Part shown: positions 33,988 to 43,147 of the stretch, in pieces
Layout of the letters: each line of letters begins with the position of its first letter
How positions within the stretch are numbered: the stretch's first letter is position 1
Origin: Clostridium bowmanii
GTDB taxonomy: Bacteria > Bacillota > Clostridia > Clostridiales > Clostridiaceae
DNA length: 64,000 bases
Assembly (NCBI RefSeq): GCF_018861315.1
Contig: NZ_JAHLDL010000020.1
Coordinates: forward strand, 1-64,000
Direction: 5' to 3'
Notes under the pieces: model-generated
What the model saw: the letters and a program-made list of their open reading frames with translations, nothing else
Told to the model about the DNA's origin: nothing
Databases searched by the model: none
Made by a program: the position numbers and the translations under genes

Positions 33988-34713
33988 TTATTTAGAAGTC
34001 TCTCTATTAATTATAAATTCCTTGGCTTTGATTTCTAAACTATCGTCAAGGGTTGTTAAAGCTACCTCATTATATTTATTGTTTAAGGCTAGTGTGAGTA
34101 TCCTATCTGCAAGCTCAGGATTTTTAGATAAAAGAGAGCCATGAAAATAGGTACCAAAAGTATTTTTATAAACACAACCCTCATAACCATCCTCTCCGTT
34201 GTTACCATATCCAACTAGAACTTTGCCAAGTGGTTTTAAACCATTTATATAAGTCCTGCCGGAATGATTTTCAAAGCCTACATAGGTTTCATCAAAAGCT
34301 TCATTATGAATAACTGTGTTGCCTATGAAGCGTTTATCTCCACCTTCCGTGTAAATATCTAGAATACCAAGACCCTCAAGCTTTTCGCCATCCGGTGTAG
34401 TATAATATTTCCCAAGCAATTGATATCCTCCACAAATGGCTAGAAATACTTTTCCACTTTGAATATAGTTGTCTATTGCAGATTTTTTAAATTTTATTAA
34501 GTCTGGGGAAACTATTGCCTGCTCATAATCTTGTCCTCCACCAAAGAAAACAATATCATAATCTTCCTCATTAAAAATATCACCCATGGATACATTAACG
34601 ATGTTTACTTTTATATCTCGGGATTCAGCTCTGTGTTTCAATATTAAAATATTTCCTACATCCCCATATACATTAAGTAGATCAGGATATAAATGACAAA
34701 TATTAATTTCCAT
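33988..34713 (-). CDS. gatD: GatD, glutamine amidotransferase subunit of lipid II amidation
   Basis: This 241-residue class I glutamine amidotransferase of CobB/CobQ type has nucleophile C94 in AICGGYQLLG, catalytic H191 in YFHGSLLSK, and the GGGQDYEQ loop. With MurT it converts the D-glutamate of lipid II to D-isoglutamine, a step needed for peptidoglycan cross-linking in many Gram-positives. The start is ATG 34713, eight bases after AGAAGG; GTG 34722 overlaps that site. The murT gene lies 41 bases upstream on the same strand. Confidence 0.93.
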   Translation of the reverse strand: MEINICHLYPDLLNVYGDVGNILILKHRAESRDIKVNIVNVSMGDIFNEEDYDIVFFGGGQDYEQAIVSPDLIKFKKSAIDNYIQSGKVFLAICGGYQLLGKYYTTPDGEKLEGLGILDIYTEGGDKRFIGNTVIHNEAFDETYVGFENHSGRTYINGLKPLGKVLVGYGNNGEDGYEGCVYKNTFGTYFHGSLLSKNPELADRILTLALNNKYNEVALTTLDDSLEIKAKEFIINRETSK

Positions 34714-34754
34714 ATTACTCACCTTCTAATTTTATTTTTATTAATTTTGACATA

Positions 34755-36110
34755 TTACCAAATTTTATCTATGTACCCTTTAGCATGTAAAAACTTTCTT
34801 AAGTTTATCATGGCTGTATAGGTAGCTAGTACATAAACTACTTCTCCATCACAAGCTTTAATTTCATCAAGAAGCGATCCATCGTCTTTACATAGAAGGA
34901 AGGCTTCTGCTGGTAAGCCTGCTACTTTAAGTCGTATTGCCATATCGTACAAGCGTATTCCAGAGATCATAATCTTGTTAATATTAAGAGAAGTTAAACG
35001 TTCAAAATTCACATCCCAAATCCAAGAAACATCCTTTCCATCTGCATAATTATCATTTAAAAGAAGAGATAAATTTATTTTTCTTTTGTCCAAATGTATA
35101 GTATTTACAGCTTCATCATATCCAGCAGGATTTTTAACTAATATTATTTTAACCTCGATGCCTTCAATATTTAATGTCTCTTGTCTACCAAAGCTACTAG
35201 CAACGGTTTTAAGAGAGGTTTCTATAGTATTGTCTGAAATACCTAGTACCTTAGCTACAGAATATGCACAGAGGGCATTGTAAATATTGTAAGTGCCTGG
35301 CTGGTTTATGTAGTACTCCTTATTATTAATATGAACTGTGGAACCACTGGTGGAAAGTTCAACAACTTTATCTATAGAATATGTAAGAGCTGGCCTTTTA
35401 TATCCACATTTGCTGCAGTAGAAATCACCTAGATGATTATAGGTAATAAAATTATATTCATAAGGAGCTTTGCAGATTGTACAAAACTTAGCATCTGCAT
35501 TTATGTCTACAATTTTGTTGTCATTAACTTTAGTACCAAATCCATAGTATATTATAGGATTTGGAAGGTTTAAGTTTCCAAGTAGTGATTCGTCACCGTT
35601 AAGAATTAGAGTAGAGGAAGGAATCTTTTCTACACCCTCTATTATCTTCTTAAGAGTTGTGTATACTTCACCGTATCTGTCTAGCTGGTCTCTAAACAGA
35701 TTGGTAATAGTAATGATTTTTGGAGCTATATAATCAGTTACAAACTTAACATTGGCTTCGTCTATTTCTATAACAGCAACTTTTCTCTCATTAGATTTTT
35801 TAAAAGAATAATTTGAAATAAAACAGGCAACTATTCCTGTATACATATTTGCACCAGTATTATTTGTAATTACTGGTTTGTTACTAGCTTTTATAATGCT
35901 ATAAATCATGCTTGTTGTGGTGGTTTTACCATTTGTACCGGTTATAAGTATGACATCATAATTATTAGCTATGGTTTTCAAAATATCTCTATCAAGCTTT
36001 AAGGCAATTTTGCCGGGAAAATTGGTGCCACCTTTAAATAATACCTTTGATAATTTCATAATAAACTTCGATACGAGTATACTGAGCAATGACTGAATTT
36101 TAATTTCCAA
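34755..36110 (-). CDS. murT: MurT, Mur-ligase-like subunit of lipid II isoglutaminyl synthase
   Basis: The protein of about 451 residues has the Mur ligase P-loop LITGTNGKTTTTSMI, the central domain with NLFRDQLDRYGEVY and HLGDFYCSKCGYKRP, and the C-terminal DUF1727 domain (AGYDEAVNTI). Two cysteine pairs (CTIC and CSKC) form the zinc ribbon specific to MurT. It activates the lipid II glutamate with ATP for GatD's ammonia. It starts at TTG 36110, or GTG 36113, after AAAGGATG. Upstream is the AAT microsatellite at 36194. Confidence 0.93.
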   Translation of the reverse strand: MEIKIQSLLSILVSKFIMKLSKVLFKGGTNFPGKIALKLDRDILKTIANNYDVILITGTNGKTTTTSMIYSIIKASNKPVITNNTGANMYTGIVACFISNYSFKKSNERKVAVIEIDEANVKFVTDYIAPKIITITNLFRDQLDRYGEVYTTLKKIIEGVEKIPSSTLILNGDESLLGNLNLPNPIIYYGFGTKVNDNKIVDINADAKFCTICKAPYEYNFITYNHLGDFYCSKCGYKRPALTYSIDKVVELSTSGSTVHINNKEYYINQPGTYNIYNALCAYSVAKVLGISDNTIETSLKTVASSFGRQETLNIEGIEVKIILVKNPAGYDEAVNTIHLDKRKINLSLLLNDNYADGKDVSWIWDVNFERLTSLNINKIMISGIRLYDMAIRLKVAGLPAEAFLLCKDDGSLLDEIKACDGEVVYVLATYTAMINLRKFLHAKGYIDKIW

Positions 36111-36193
36111 CACATCCTTTAATTGTACTTAGGCATATATGAGTATTATTAATTTGTAATATTACATTTACCTATTATTGTTTAATTGTTCTA

Positions 36194-36259
<66 letters not shown>

Positions 36260-36303
36260 TAATATTAACATTAATATTAATTATTATTATTTAATTGTTA
36301 TAG

Positions 36304-37512
36304 TTAATTATTGACATTTATATAGAAAAACTTATCACTTATTTTAAAACCTGAATTTTGTGAGAGTGTATTTAAACTACTTAGTGTGGTTATCTTAGCA
36401 TCACCCTTAAGAGGGGTTGGGCGATAGTCATTTTTATAATCTACGGAAGAGATACTGCAAGGGATAACCCTTACACCTATAGCAGTTAACTTATTACTCG
36501 TGAATTTCAAATTACTTTGAAAAATAAAAGTTGTTTTATCCTTTGGATTAGAATTTCCACCAAAGCAGAAATTACCTAAACTATAGGCGATAATCCTATT
36601 TTTATATTGTTCAATGCCTTGAATTACATGTGGGTGGTGTCCGAGAATTATATCTGCACCATTATCAATAGCAAAGCGCGCCAGTTGTGTTTGAGCATCT
36701 ATAGGATAATACTGACTTTCGTTCCCCCAGTGAAAATTTATAATCACAACTGAGTTAGTCTTTTTGAGTTCTGCAATATCTTTCTTTACACCATTAAGAA
36801 AACTTTGTTCTGTGGACCAACCTCTATAGCCTAAAAAGCCAAAGGACTGACCCTTAATTTTGGGAGTCCACTTTGAGCCTTCTCCAAAGTAGTTAACCTT
36901 TTCCTTTTGGAGGGCAAGTTTAGTATCTTTAAACCCCTTTTCCTTATAGTCATAAATATGGTTATTAGAAAGATTCACTCCCTCAATTGAGCCTAGAGTT
37001 AAACTCTTAGCAAAATCACTGCTAGCCTTGAAGTTAAACTGTTTTTCTGCTTTATCAGTTGAATCTGTAAAGGTTGTTTCTAAATTTGCAATTGTAACGT
37101 CATCACTTTCAAATATGCTATATACATTTTCAAAATAATAAGAAAAATCCTTGTTAGAATTTGATACCACTTCCGGAAGGCTAGTAGCATAGTCGAATTT
37201 ACTATCAGTTCCTATAGTACAGTCGCCCACAGCTGATAGAAGTACCTCTGTGCTTTTTACCGCAGTAGATGTCTCTACTGGCTTAGAGTTATCTACTACT
37301 GGAGAGTTATAAGGCTCATCTGTATTGCTAGAAGGATCTTTCAAAGTCGTAGATTTTGCTTCTTTAGATATAGTATATTCATTAAACTTTTTTAATGAAT
37401 ATGAAACAGCTTTAACGGCAACTGTGGTTAAAATTATACAACAAAATACCAGTAAAGATATGTTTTTTATCGCTTTTTTTCTGTTAATTATTCTAAAACG
37501 TGACCTTTTCAA
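36304..37512 (-). CDS. CapA-family protein (PgsA/CapA metallophosphatase fold)
   Basis: This roughly 402-residue protein has a basic cytosolic start (KRSRFRIINRKKA) and one membrane anchor (ISLLVFCCIILTTVAVKAV). A Ser/Thr/Pro-rich linker precedes the CapA domain: SAVGDCTIGTD, ANLETTFTD, LSNNHIYDYKEKG, NFHWGNESQ and ILGHHPHVIQGIE with the metal-binding His and Asp residues. CapA/PgsA proteins take part in poly-gamma-glutamate or other capsule assembly; stand-alone versions exist whose substrate is unknown. The start TTG 37512 is favoured by GAGGGGGGTATTGTT. No pgsBC genes are nearby. Confidence 0.88.
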   Translation of the reverse strand: MKRSRFRIINRKKAIKNISLLVFCCIILTTVAVKAVSYSLKKFNEYTISKEAKSTTLKDPSSNTDEPYNSPVVDNSKPVETSTAVKSTEVLLSAVGDCTIGTDSKFDYATSLPEVVSNSNKDFSYYFENVYSIFESDDVTIANLETTFTDSTDKAEKQFNFKASSDFAKSLTLGSIEGVNLSNNHIYDYKEKGFKDTKLALQKEKVNYFGEGSKWTPKIKGQSFGFLGYRGWSTEQSFLNGVKKDIAELKKTNSVVIINFHWGNESQYYPIDAQTQLARFAIDNGADIILGHHPHVIQGIEQYKNRIIAYSLGNFCFGGNSNPKDKTTFIFQSNLKFTSNKLTAIGVRVIPCSISSVDYKNDYRPTPLKGDAKITTLSSLNTLSQNSGFKISDKFFYINVNN

Positions 37513-37745
37513 AACAATACCCCCCTCTACCATACTTTAAATAAAAAAAATTTTTATATTTAAGTTAAAATAATTTTATATTTAGGTCAATATAATTTTA
37601 TATCATAGTTGCGTAAATGTCTAACATATTAATTGAACTATAGATTAAATACCCTAGCTTTTTACCTATGTATTTGGTAAAATTAGTTTAAATGGCTCTT
37701 ATGATGTTTATACTATTTTATTAGAGGACAGAAAGGTGTGTTATT

Positions 37746-38603
37746 TTGAAAAAAGGATATATTTATTCAATTCTTTCTGCTGTATTATTTGGAAGTGCAG
37801 GGCTTTTTGTAAAACTAGCTTTTGTGGGGGGAATTGATTCTATAAGTTTATTAACCTTACAATATATTATTGCCGTACCATTAATGTTTGTATTTATGTA
37901 TCTCTTTAAAAAAGAAGCATTTACGGTGACAAAAGTTCAACTATTAAGATTGGCGGTGCTGGGCGCCATTGGAAATACATTTATGACAGTGTTCTATTAT
38001 ATATCTTTTAACTATTTGCCAATTCAAATGGTAGCTATATTACTATACACTTATCCCTTAATGGTATTTATATACTCAGCTGTGTTTAAAAGTGAATCCC
38101 TAAGTTATAGAAAAGTATTTGCTGTATTTTTAGCATTTTTCGGTTGTATTTTAACTTTGGATATATTATTTGGAAACTTTAAATATTCCCTTAAGGGAGT
38201 AATATTTGCCCTGATTTGTGCAATGTTTTATGCCTTTATGAATATTTATAGTGAAGAAAAATTACAAGGACTGGCACCACTAACTATTAATGCTTATTCT
38301 ACTCTTTTTTCATTATTATGCCTTATGATTTATAAGTTCCCCCTATTTGTTTTTAGAGGTCAGGTAACTGCAAGGTTATTTGGATATACGGCTATACTTG
38401 CACTATTTTGCGAAATAATCCCTTTAACACTATTATATGCAGCCATAAAGCAGATAGGGTCACTAAAGGTATCAATAATAGGAAATCTTGAAATACCAAC
38501 GGCGATGCTTGTATCATTTTTTATTTTACATGAAAGAATTGGGAATATGCAAATAATTGGAACCTGTTTGGTAATATACGCAATATACAGTATAAGAAAA
38601 TGA
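37746..38603 (+). CDS. EamA/DMT-family transporter
   Basis: The 285-residue protein has ten predicted membrane helices in two EamA repeats (first half ending near 140, second from GVIFALICAMFYAFMNIYSEE). It begins with KKGYIYSILSAVLFGSAGLFVKLAF, typical of drug/metabolite exporters. The substrate cannot be read from sequence. It starts at TTG 37746, 8 bases after AGAAAGGTG. It stands alone between divergent and co-directional neighbours. Confidence 0.88.
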   Translation: MKKGYIYSILSAVLFGSAGLFVKLAFVGGIDSISLLTLQYIIAVPLMFVFMYLFKKEAFTVTKVQLLRLAVLGAIGNTFMTVFYYISFNYLPIQMVAILLYTYPLMVFIYSAVFKSESLSYRKVFAVFLAFFGCILTLDILFGNFKYSLKGVIFALICAMFYAFMNIYSEEKLQGLAPLTINAYSTLFSLLCLMIYKFPLFVFRGQVTARLFGYTAILALFCEIIPLTLLYAAIKQIGSLKVSIIGNLEIPTAMLVSFFILHERIGNMQIIGTCLVIYAIYSIRK

Positions 38604-39062
38604 TTTAATCTTGTAATAGAAATAAATATAATTTTTAATGAAGTATATATTAAATCAAATTCGTTTGGTATGATATATATTTTTTTGTTGTGAATTTAAA
38701 AGATTCACAACATTCATTTTAAAAAAAATGAAATAAATATTTGAATTTGAAAATAACTTGAAAACAAAAGTTTGTAAGATTATATTTACCGATAATATAC
38801 TTGGTATCACAGGACACAGAGCATTAATAGTTAACTCGGAAATTATCAAAGCCATTAGTGTAACACATAGGGTAAAAGCATATTCTATAACAAGGTAAAT
38901 GCAACATAATGAAGGTATATATTCATAAAAACATTAAATAGTGTTTTGCATAATTTCTTTCTTGCATTATTGCTAAAATGTTGTAATATATTAGTATAGT
39001 AACAAAATAAATGAATTTAGTTATGATGGTGCAACAATAACATAGTAATCGGGGGTAATATT
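38604..39062. other. Intergenic region before pckA
   Basis: This 459-base AT-rich region contains the pckA promoter side. A 46-codon frame at 38758-38898 (TTG start, no ribosome site) reads protein-like (ILGITGHRALIVNSEIIKAI) and may be a remnant of a lost gene, but I cannot name it. No riboswitch or other structured RNA was recognised. Confidence 0.4.
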
Positions 39063-40640
39063 GTGGAATATTTACAGAATTTAAATTATTTAAATATTAA
39101 AACATCAAAGAAAATATACAGGAATTTACCTGTATCTGACCTAGTAAGCTTTGCTTTGAAAAAGGAAGAAGGCACACTAACAGAATCAGGAGCACTGGCT
39201 GTAAATACTGGTAAATATACAGGAAGGTCTCCTAAGGATAGATTTATTGTTTCACAAGAAAGTATTGTGAATTCCATAAATTGGGGAGAAATAAATTTAC
39301 CTATTGAAGAAAAAATATTTGATAATTTATATAGTAAGGTATGTAAATATTTAAGTGATAAAGATATATTTGTGTTTGATGGTTATGTTGGTGCTATGGA
39401 AGAGTATAGCCTTCCCGTTAGAGTAGTAAATGAGCTTGCTTCAGAGGCACTACTTTCTAATCAATTATTAAGAAGAACAGATAAACCTACGGCAGAGGAC
39501 CATAATGTTGAGTTTACAGTAATTGCAGCTCCAGGGTTTAAGGCAAAAGGAGAAATTGACGGAGTGAATTCTGAAGCTTTTATTATAATAAATTTTGATA
39601 AGAAAATTGTGTTAATAGGTGGAACTCAATATGGTGGAGAAATTAAAAAATCTATTTTTTCAATAATGAATTTTTTGCTTCCTCTAAAAGGTGTATTCCC
39701 AATGCATTGTTCTGCAAATATTGGCGAAAATGGTGAGACAGCGGTATTCTTTGGCCTTTCAGGTACAGGGAAGACTACATTGTCAGCAGATCCAGAGAGA
39801 AAGCTTATTGGTGATGATGAACATGGTTGGTGTGATAGTGGAGTGTTTAATTTTGAAGGTGGATGTTATGCTAAAACTATAAAGCTAGATAAAGATAAAG
39901 AAAGTGAAATCTACTCCGCCTTAAAATTTGGAGCACTGCTTGAAAACGTTGTACTTGATGATGATAAGAGGCCTGACTATGATGATGGCAGCTTAACAGA
40001 AAATACAAGAGGGGCATATCCACTAGAATATATTCCAAATGCGCAGTTAAGTGGAAAGGGTGGGAACCCAAGTACTATAATATTTTTAACCGCAGATGCT
40101 TTTGGAGTTATTCCGCCAATATCAAAGTTATCTAAGGAAGCTGCCATGTATCATTTTATGTCAGGATATACAAGTAAGCTTGCGGGTACAGAACGTGGAA
40201 TTACAGAACCGGTAGCTACATTTTCAGCTTGTTTTGGAGAACCTTTTATGATGATGAGGCCATCAGTTTATGCAAAACTTTTAGGTGAGAGAATAGATAA
40301 ACATGATACTGAGGTGTTTTTGGTAAACACAGGTTGGAGTGGTGGTGGATATGGTGTAGGTTCAAGAATGAAACTTTCTTATACGAGAGCTATGGTAAAA
40401 GGTGCTCTTGAAGGTAAGCTTAAGGGTATTAAATATACACAGCATCCAATATTTAAAGTGGCGATTCCGGTGGCAGTGCCAAATGTTCCCTCTGAGATAT
40501 TAAATCCAGAAAACACATGGGAAGATAAAGAAAAGTATAATTTAAAAGCTAAAGAATTAGCTGCTAAATTTCATGCAAACTTCAGTAAATTTAAAGGAGT
40601 TTCAGAATGTGTAAAAATGGCTGGCCCTTTATGTAGTTAA
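39063..40640 (+). CDS. pckA: Phosphoenolpyruvate carboxykinase (ATP)
   Basis: The 525-residue enzyme interconverts oxaloacetate and PEP using ATP. It has the signature P-loop GLSGTGKTT (231-239), the metal and kinase-2 motif LIGDDEHGW, the RSPKDRFIV substrate loop (here GRSPKDRFI), and the PEPCK block GTERGITEPVATFSACFGEPF. It starts at GTG 39063 behind ATCGGGGGTAATATT. The length is normal. In clostridia it can serve gluconeogenesis or anaplerosis; no direct regulatory site was recognised. Confidence 0.96.
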   Translation: MEYLQNLNYLNIKTSKKIYRNLPVSDLVSFALKKEEGTLTESGALAVNTGKYTGRSPKDRFIVSQESIVNSINWGEINLPIEEKIFDNLYSKVCKYLSDKDIFVFDGYVGAMEEYSLPVRVVNELASEALLSNQLLRRTDKPTAEDHNVEFTVIAAPGFKAKGEIDGVNSEAFIIINFDKKIVLIGGTQYGGEIKKSIFSIMNFLLPLKGVFPMHCSANIGENGETAVFFGLSGTGKTTLSADPERKLIGDDEHGWCDSGVFNFEGGCYAKTIKLDKDKESEIYSALKFGALLENVVLDDDKRPDYDDGSLTENTRGAYPLEYIPNAQLSGKGGNPSTIIFLTADAFGVIPPISKLSKEAAMYHFMSGYTSKLAGTERGITEPVATFSACFGEPFMMMRPSVYAKLLGERIDKHDTEVFLVNTGWSGGGYGVGSRMKLSYTRAMVKGALEGKLKGIKYTQHPIFKVAIPVAVPNVPSEILNPENTWEDKEKYNLKAKELAAKFHANFSKFKGVSECVKMAGPLCS

Positions 40641-40854
40641 TTTAATAAAGTGATGGCTAAAAATTTATAGGCTCGCCTTAGAGTAAACAGATTTAATAAT
40701 AAGAATCTATTACTGGAAAGGGGAGCATTTTTATGTAAATTTTACTTTAAATATGATATACTCATTAAATAAATGCATATTTACTATAGGGTGTATAGTG
40801 GTTAATAACAATTGTCTAACTAAGCGATACAAAAGGTACAAACGAGGAGGAAGT

Positions 40855-41967
40855 ATGAAAAAAATTAGCATTCAATATAGAATTTTATTTTTTGTTATTA
40901 TAACATTAGCCTTAACTTTTTTGAGCTTAAAAGCTAAATCTGGTTTTAATACTGGAGAAGAAGGCCTTAAAATTACTAAGTGGGAAAATTTTTATACTGG
41001 AGATAATATTCATTTTTATTATTTAAGCCCTCAGAATGAAAATCTATTAAAAATTAAAGCAACCTATAAACTCCAGAAAGTTATAGAGCCAAAAGCTGAT
41101 GAACTCGATAACTCAATAAGAATCATGAAATATCTTAATGGAAAAGTAAAAGCTGGAAGTACGTCTATGACTAGTGATAAAAATGCTTTGGAAATAATGG
41201 AAGTAGCTTTTGGAGGAACTAAGATATCGGATAGTGATTATGCAATTATGTATGAGGAGTGTTTAGCTGCTATTGGAATCAATGTACGTCGAGGAGTACT
41301 TCGAAGTAATGATAAAAAAACTAGTGGAAAATCCTACTTTAATGTATGTGAAATATGGAGTGATAAATATAATAAGTGGGTAATGATAGATGGCGTCAAT
41401 GGATGTTACATGACCGATAGTGGTATTCCCTTAGGTACAGTTGAAATAGTAGACAAGGGAATAGAAGCGGTTAAGATTATCGATGTGAAAAGTAGTAGTA
41501 AATATATTAAAAATATGTCAAGTTACTATGAAAGCTATAGTATATCTGTGGATAATAATAAATATGGGGAGTTAAAAAGTAATTCAAAACTTACATTTTT
41601 GAAAAATAAAAAGCTTCCTATAATAGAAACAAAAGAGGGGTTTATTCAACCTACAATATTTGTTAATAATCCGCAAGTATTTAAGGAATCACCGAAAAAA
41701 CAATATGTAAATAACGGCACTGAGAAAGTTCCCACTTTAATATTTGCAAAGAGAGACTTAAAAAATGACACAAAAGAAATACAAAACTTTACAGTTGGGG
41801 CATTTATGAATAGCTATATGCTCTCAAATTATTTTATAAAGGTTAATGGAGGGGACTATATAAAGGTAGACACATATTTTGATTTACAAATTATTAGTGG
41901 GACAAACTCTATTAAATTATCACAAGATGGTAAAACCTTAGATAGGGAAGTGATAATAGAAAAATAA
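40855..41967 (+). CDS. Membrane-anchored transglutaminase-fold protein with degenerate catalytic site
   Basis: From ATG 40855 (after ACGAGGAGGAAGT) the gene encodes 371 residues: one N-terminal anchor (ILFFVIITLALTFLSL) and a large outside part. Residues of about 105 to 185 match the transglutaminase core: SDYAIMYEECLAAIGINVR, then YFNVCEIWSDKYNKWVMIDG. The nucleophile position (Cys in the relative at 12057) is D126, the catalytic His position is N163 and only D179 remains. It is therefore probably a binding or structural protein rather than an enzyme. The C-terminal 190 residues are beta-rich and unrecognised. A possible longer start at 40753 has no ribosome site. Confidence 0.7.
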   Translation: MKKISIQYRILFFVIITLALTFLSLKAKSGFNTGEEGLKITKWENFYTGDNIHFYYLSPQNENLLKIKATYKLQKVIEPKADELDNSIRIMKYLNGKVKAGSTSMTSDKNALEIMEVAFGGTKISDSDYAIMYEECLAAIGINVRRGVLRSNDKKTSGKSYFNVCEIWSDKYNKWVMIDGVNGCYMTDSGIPLGTVEIVDKGIEAVKIIDVKSSSKYIKNMSSYYESYSISVDNNKYGELKSNSKLTFLKNKKLPIIETKEGFIQPTIFVNNPQVFKESPKKQYVNNGTEKVPTLIFAKRDLKNDTKEIQNFTVGAFMNSYMLSNYFIKVNGGDYIKVDTYFDLQIISGTNSIKLSQDGKTLDREVIIEK

Positions 41968-42067
41968 ACATTTTAACAATAAGTTATAATTCTAATTATA
42001 TTCATTCTTTAATATAGTATAATGAAAAAAGATTTTATAAATTATTGTTATAAGGAGCGGATATTAC

Positions 42068-42895
42068 ATGGATTTGAACATTATACTAGTGCTTAAAGCT
42101 ATAATAATAGCTATAGTAGAAGGAGTAACAGAGTTTATTCCGATTTCCTCCACTGGACATATGATCATTGTGGGAAATGCTATTGATTTTAAAGGTGCAT
42201 TTGCAAATAGTTTTGAAGTAGTCATTCAATTAGGCGCTATTCTTGCAATTATAGTTTTATATTGGAATAAAATATGGGGTTCAGTTGTGGAATTTTTTCA
42301 CGCAAAACCATCAGGGATTAAGTTTTGGACTAATATTATAGTGGCATTTATACCAGCTGCTGTATTAGGGTTTCTTCTAAGTGATAAAATTGATGAGTAT
42401 CTTTTTAATCCAGGTGCCGTAGCTTTGGCTTTAGTAGTTGGTGGAGTTCTTATGCTTATTATAGAAAAGAAATTTAGGCATTTGGATAAAACAAAAAATG
42501 TAGAACAAATAACTATTAAACAATCATTGAAAATAGGAATTTTTCAATGCTTTGCACTATGGCCAGGAATGTCTAGGTCAGCATCTACTATAATGGGAGG
42601 CTGGATTAGTGGCGTTTCTACAGTTGCTGCAACGGAGTTTTCATTCTTTTTAGCAATACCTACTATGGTTGGGGCTACAGCCTTAACACTATTTAAAAGT
42701 GGTATGAGTTTTAGTAGTGGAGAAATTCTTACTTTGATTATTGGGTTTATAACGGCCTTCTTAGTTGCATTAGTTGTGGTTGAAAAATTTGTTGATTATC
42801 TAAAAAATAAACCTATGAAGATTTTTGCTATTTATAGAATAAGTGTGGGTATAGTATTGTTGGTTTTAATTAAATTTGCTAATATTTCGATATAA
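42068..42895 (+). CDS. uppP: Undecaprenyl-diphosphate phosphatase
   Basis: The 275-residue integral membrane enzyme has the UppP/BacA signatures EGVTEFIPISSTGHMI (about 18-33) and GMSRSASTIMGG (about 171-182). It removes a phosphate from undecaprenyl diphosphate so that the lipid carrier can be reused for peptidoglycan and wall polymers, and overproduction gives bacitracin resistance. The ribosome site is AAGGAGCGGATATTAC. The length fits the family. Confidence 0.96.
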   Translation: MDLNIILVLKAIIIAIVEGVTEFIPISSTGHMIIVGNAIDFKGAFANSFEVVIQLGAILAIIVLYWNKIWGSVVEFFHAKPSGIKFWTNIIVAFIPAAVLGFLLSDKIDEYLFNPGAVALALVVGGVLMLIIEKKFRHLDKTKNVEQITIKQSLKIGIFQCFALWPGMSRSASTIMGGWISGVSTVAATEFSFFLAIPTMVGATALTLFKSGMSFSSGEILTLIIGFITAFLVALVVVEKFVDYLKNKPMKIFAIYRISVGIVLLVLIKFANISI

Positions 42896-42929
42896 ACATT
42901 GTTTATTTTGATATTATGTATAATGTGAG

Positions 42930-42973
42930 CTAATATGTTGTATTAATCGTTAATGTGATATACAACATATTAG
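42930..42973. repeat. 14-bp perfect inverted repeat after uppP
   Basis: CTAATATGTTGTAT and ATACAACATATTAG flank a 16-base loop, 35 bases after the uppP stop. No T-run follows, so it is either a weak terminator or a regulatory site for the pfkA region. Confidence 0.55.
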
Positions 42974-43147
42974 ATATATGTAATAAATGGCTCTTTTATA
43001 GCTTATAATATTCTATATTATGATATCTTTTTTATTTATGCTATGCTATTTGTGAAAAGTTGAGAATATTTCATTAATAGGAGCGCATCATTTATATTTA
43101 CCACTTTAGGGTGTATAATAAGTCAAATAGAGTTTGGGGGAATGTAT

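Noticed and set aside
38758-38898. 46-codon protein-like frame before pckA
   Set aside because: It reads as plausible protein but has no ribosome site and no family I can name, so it is mentioned only as a possible remnant.
42930-42973. Inverted repeat as a strong intrinsic terminator of uppP
   Set aside because: There is no T-run after the stem and the loop is 16 bases, so it is listed only as a repeat.
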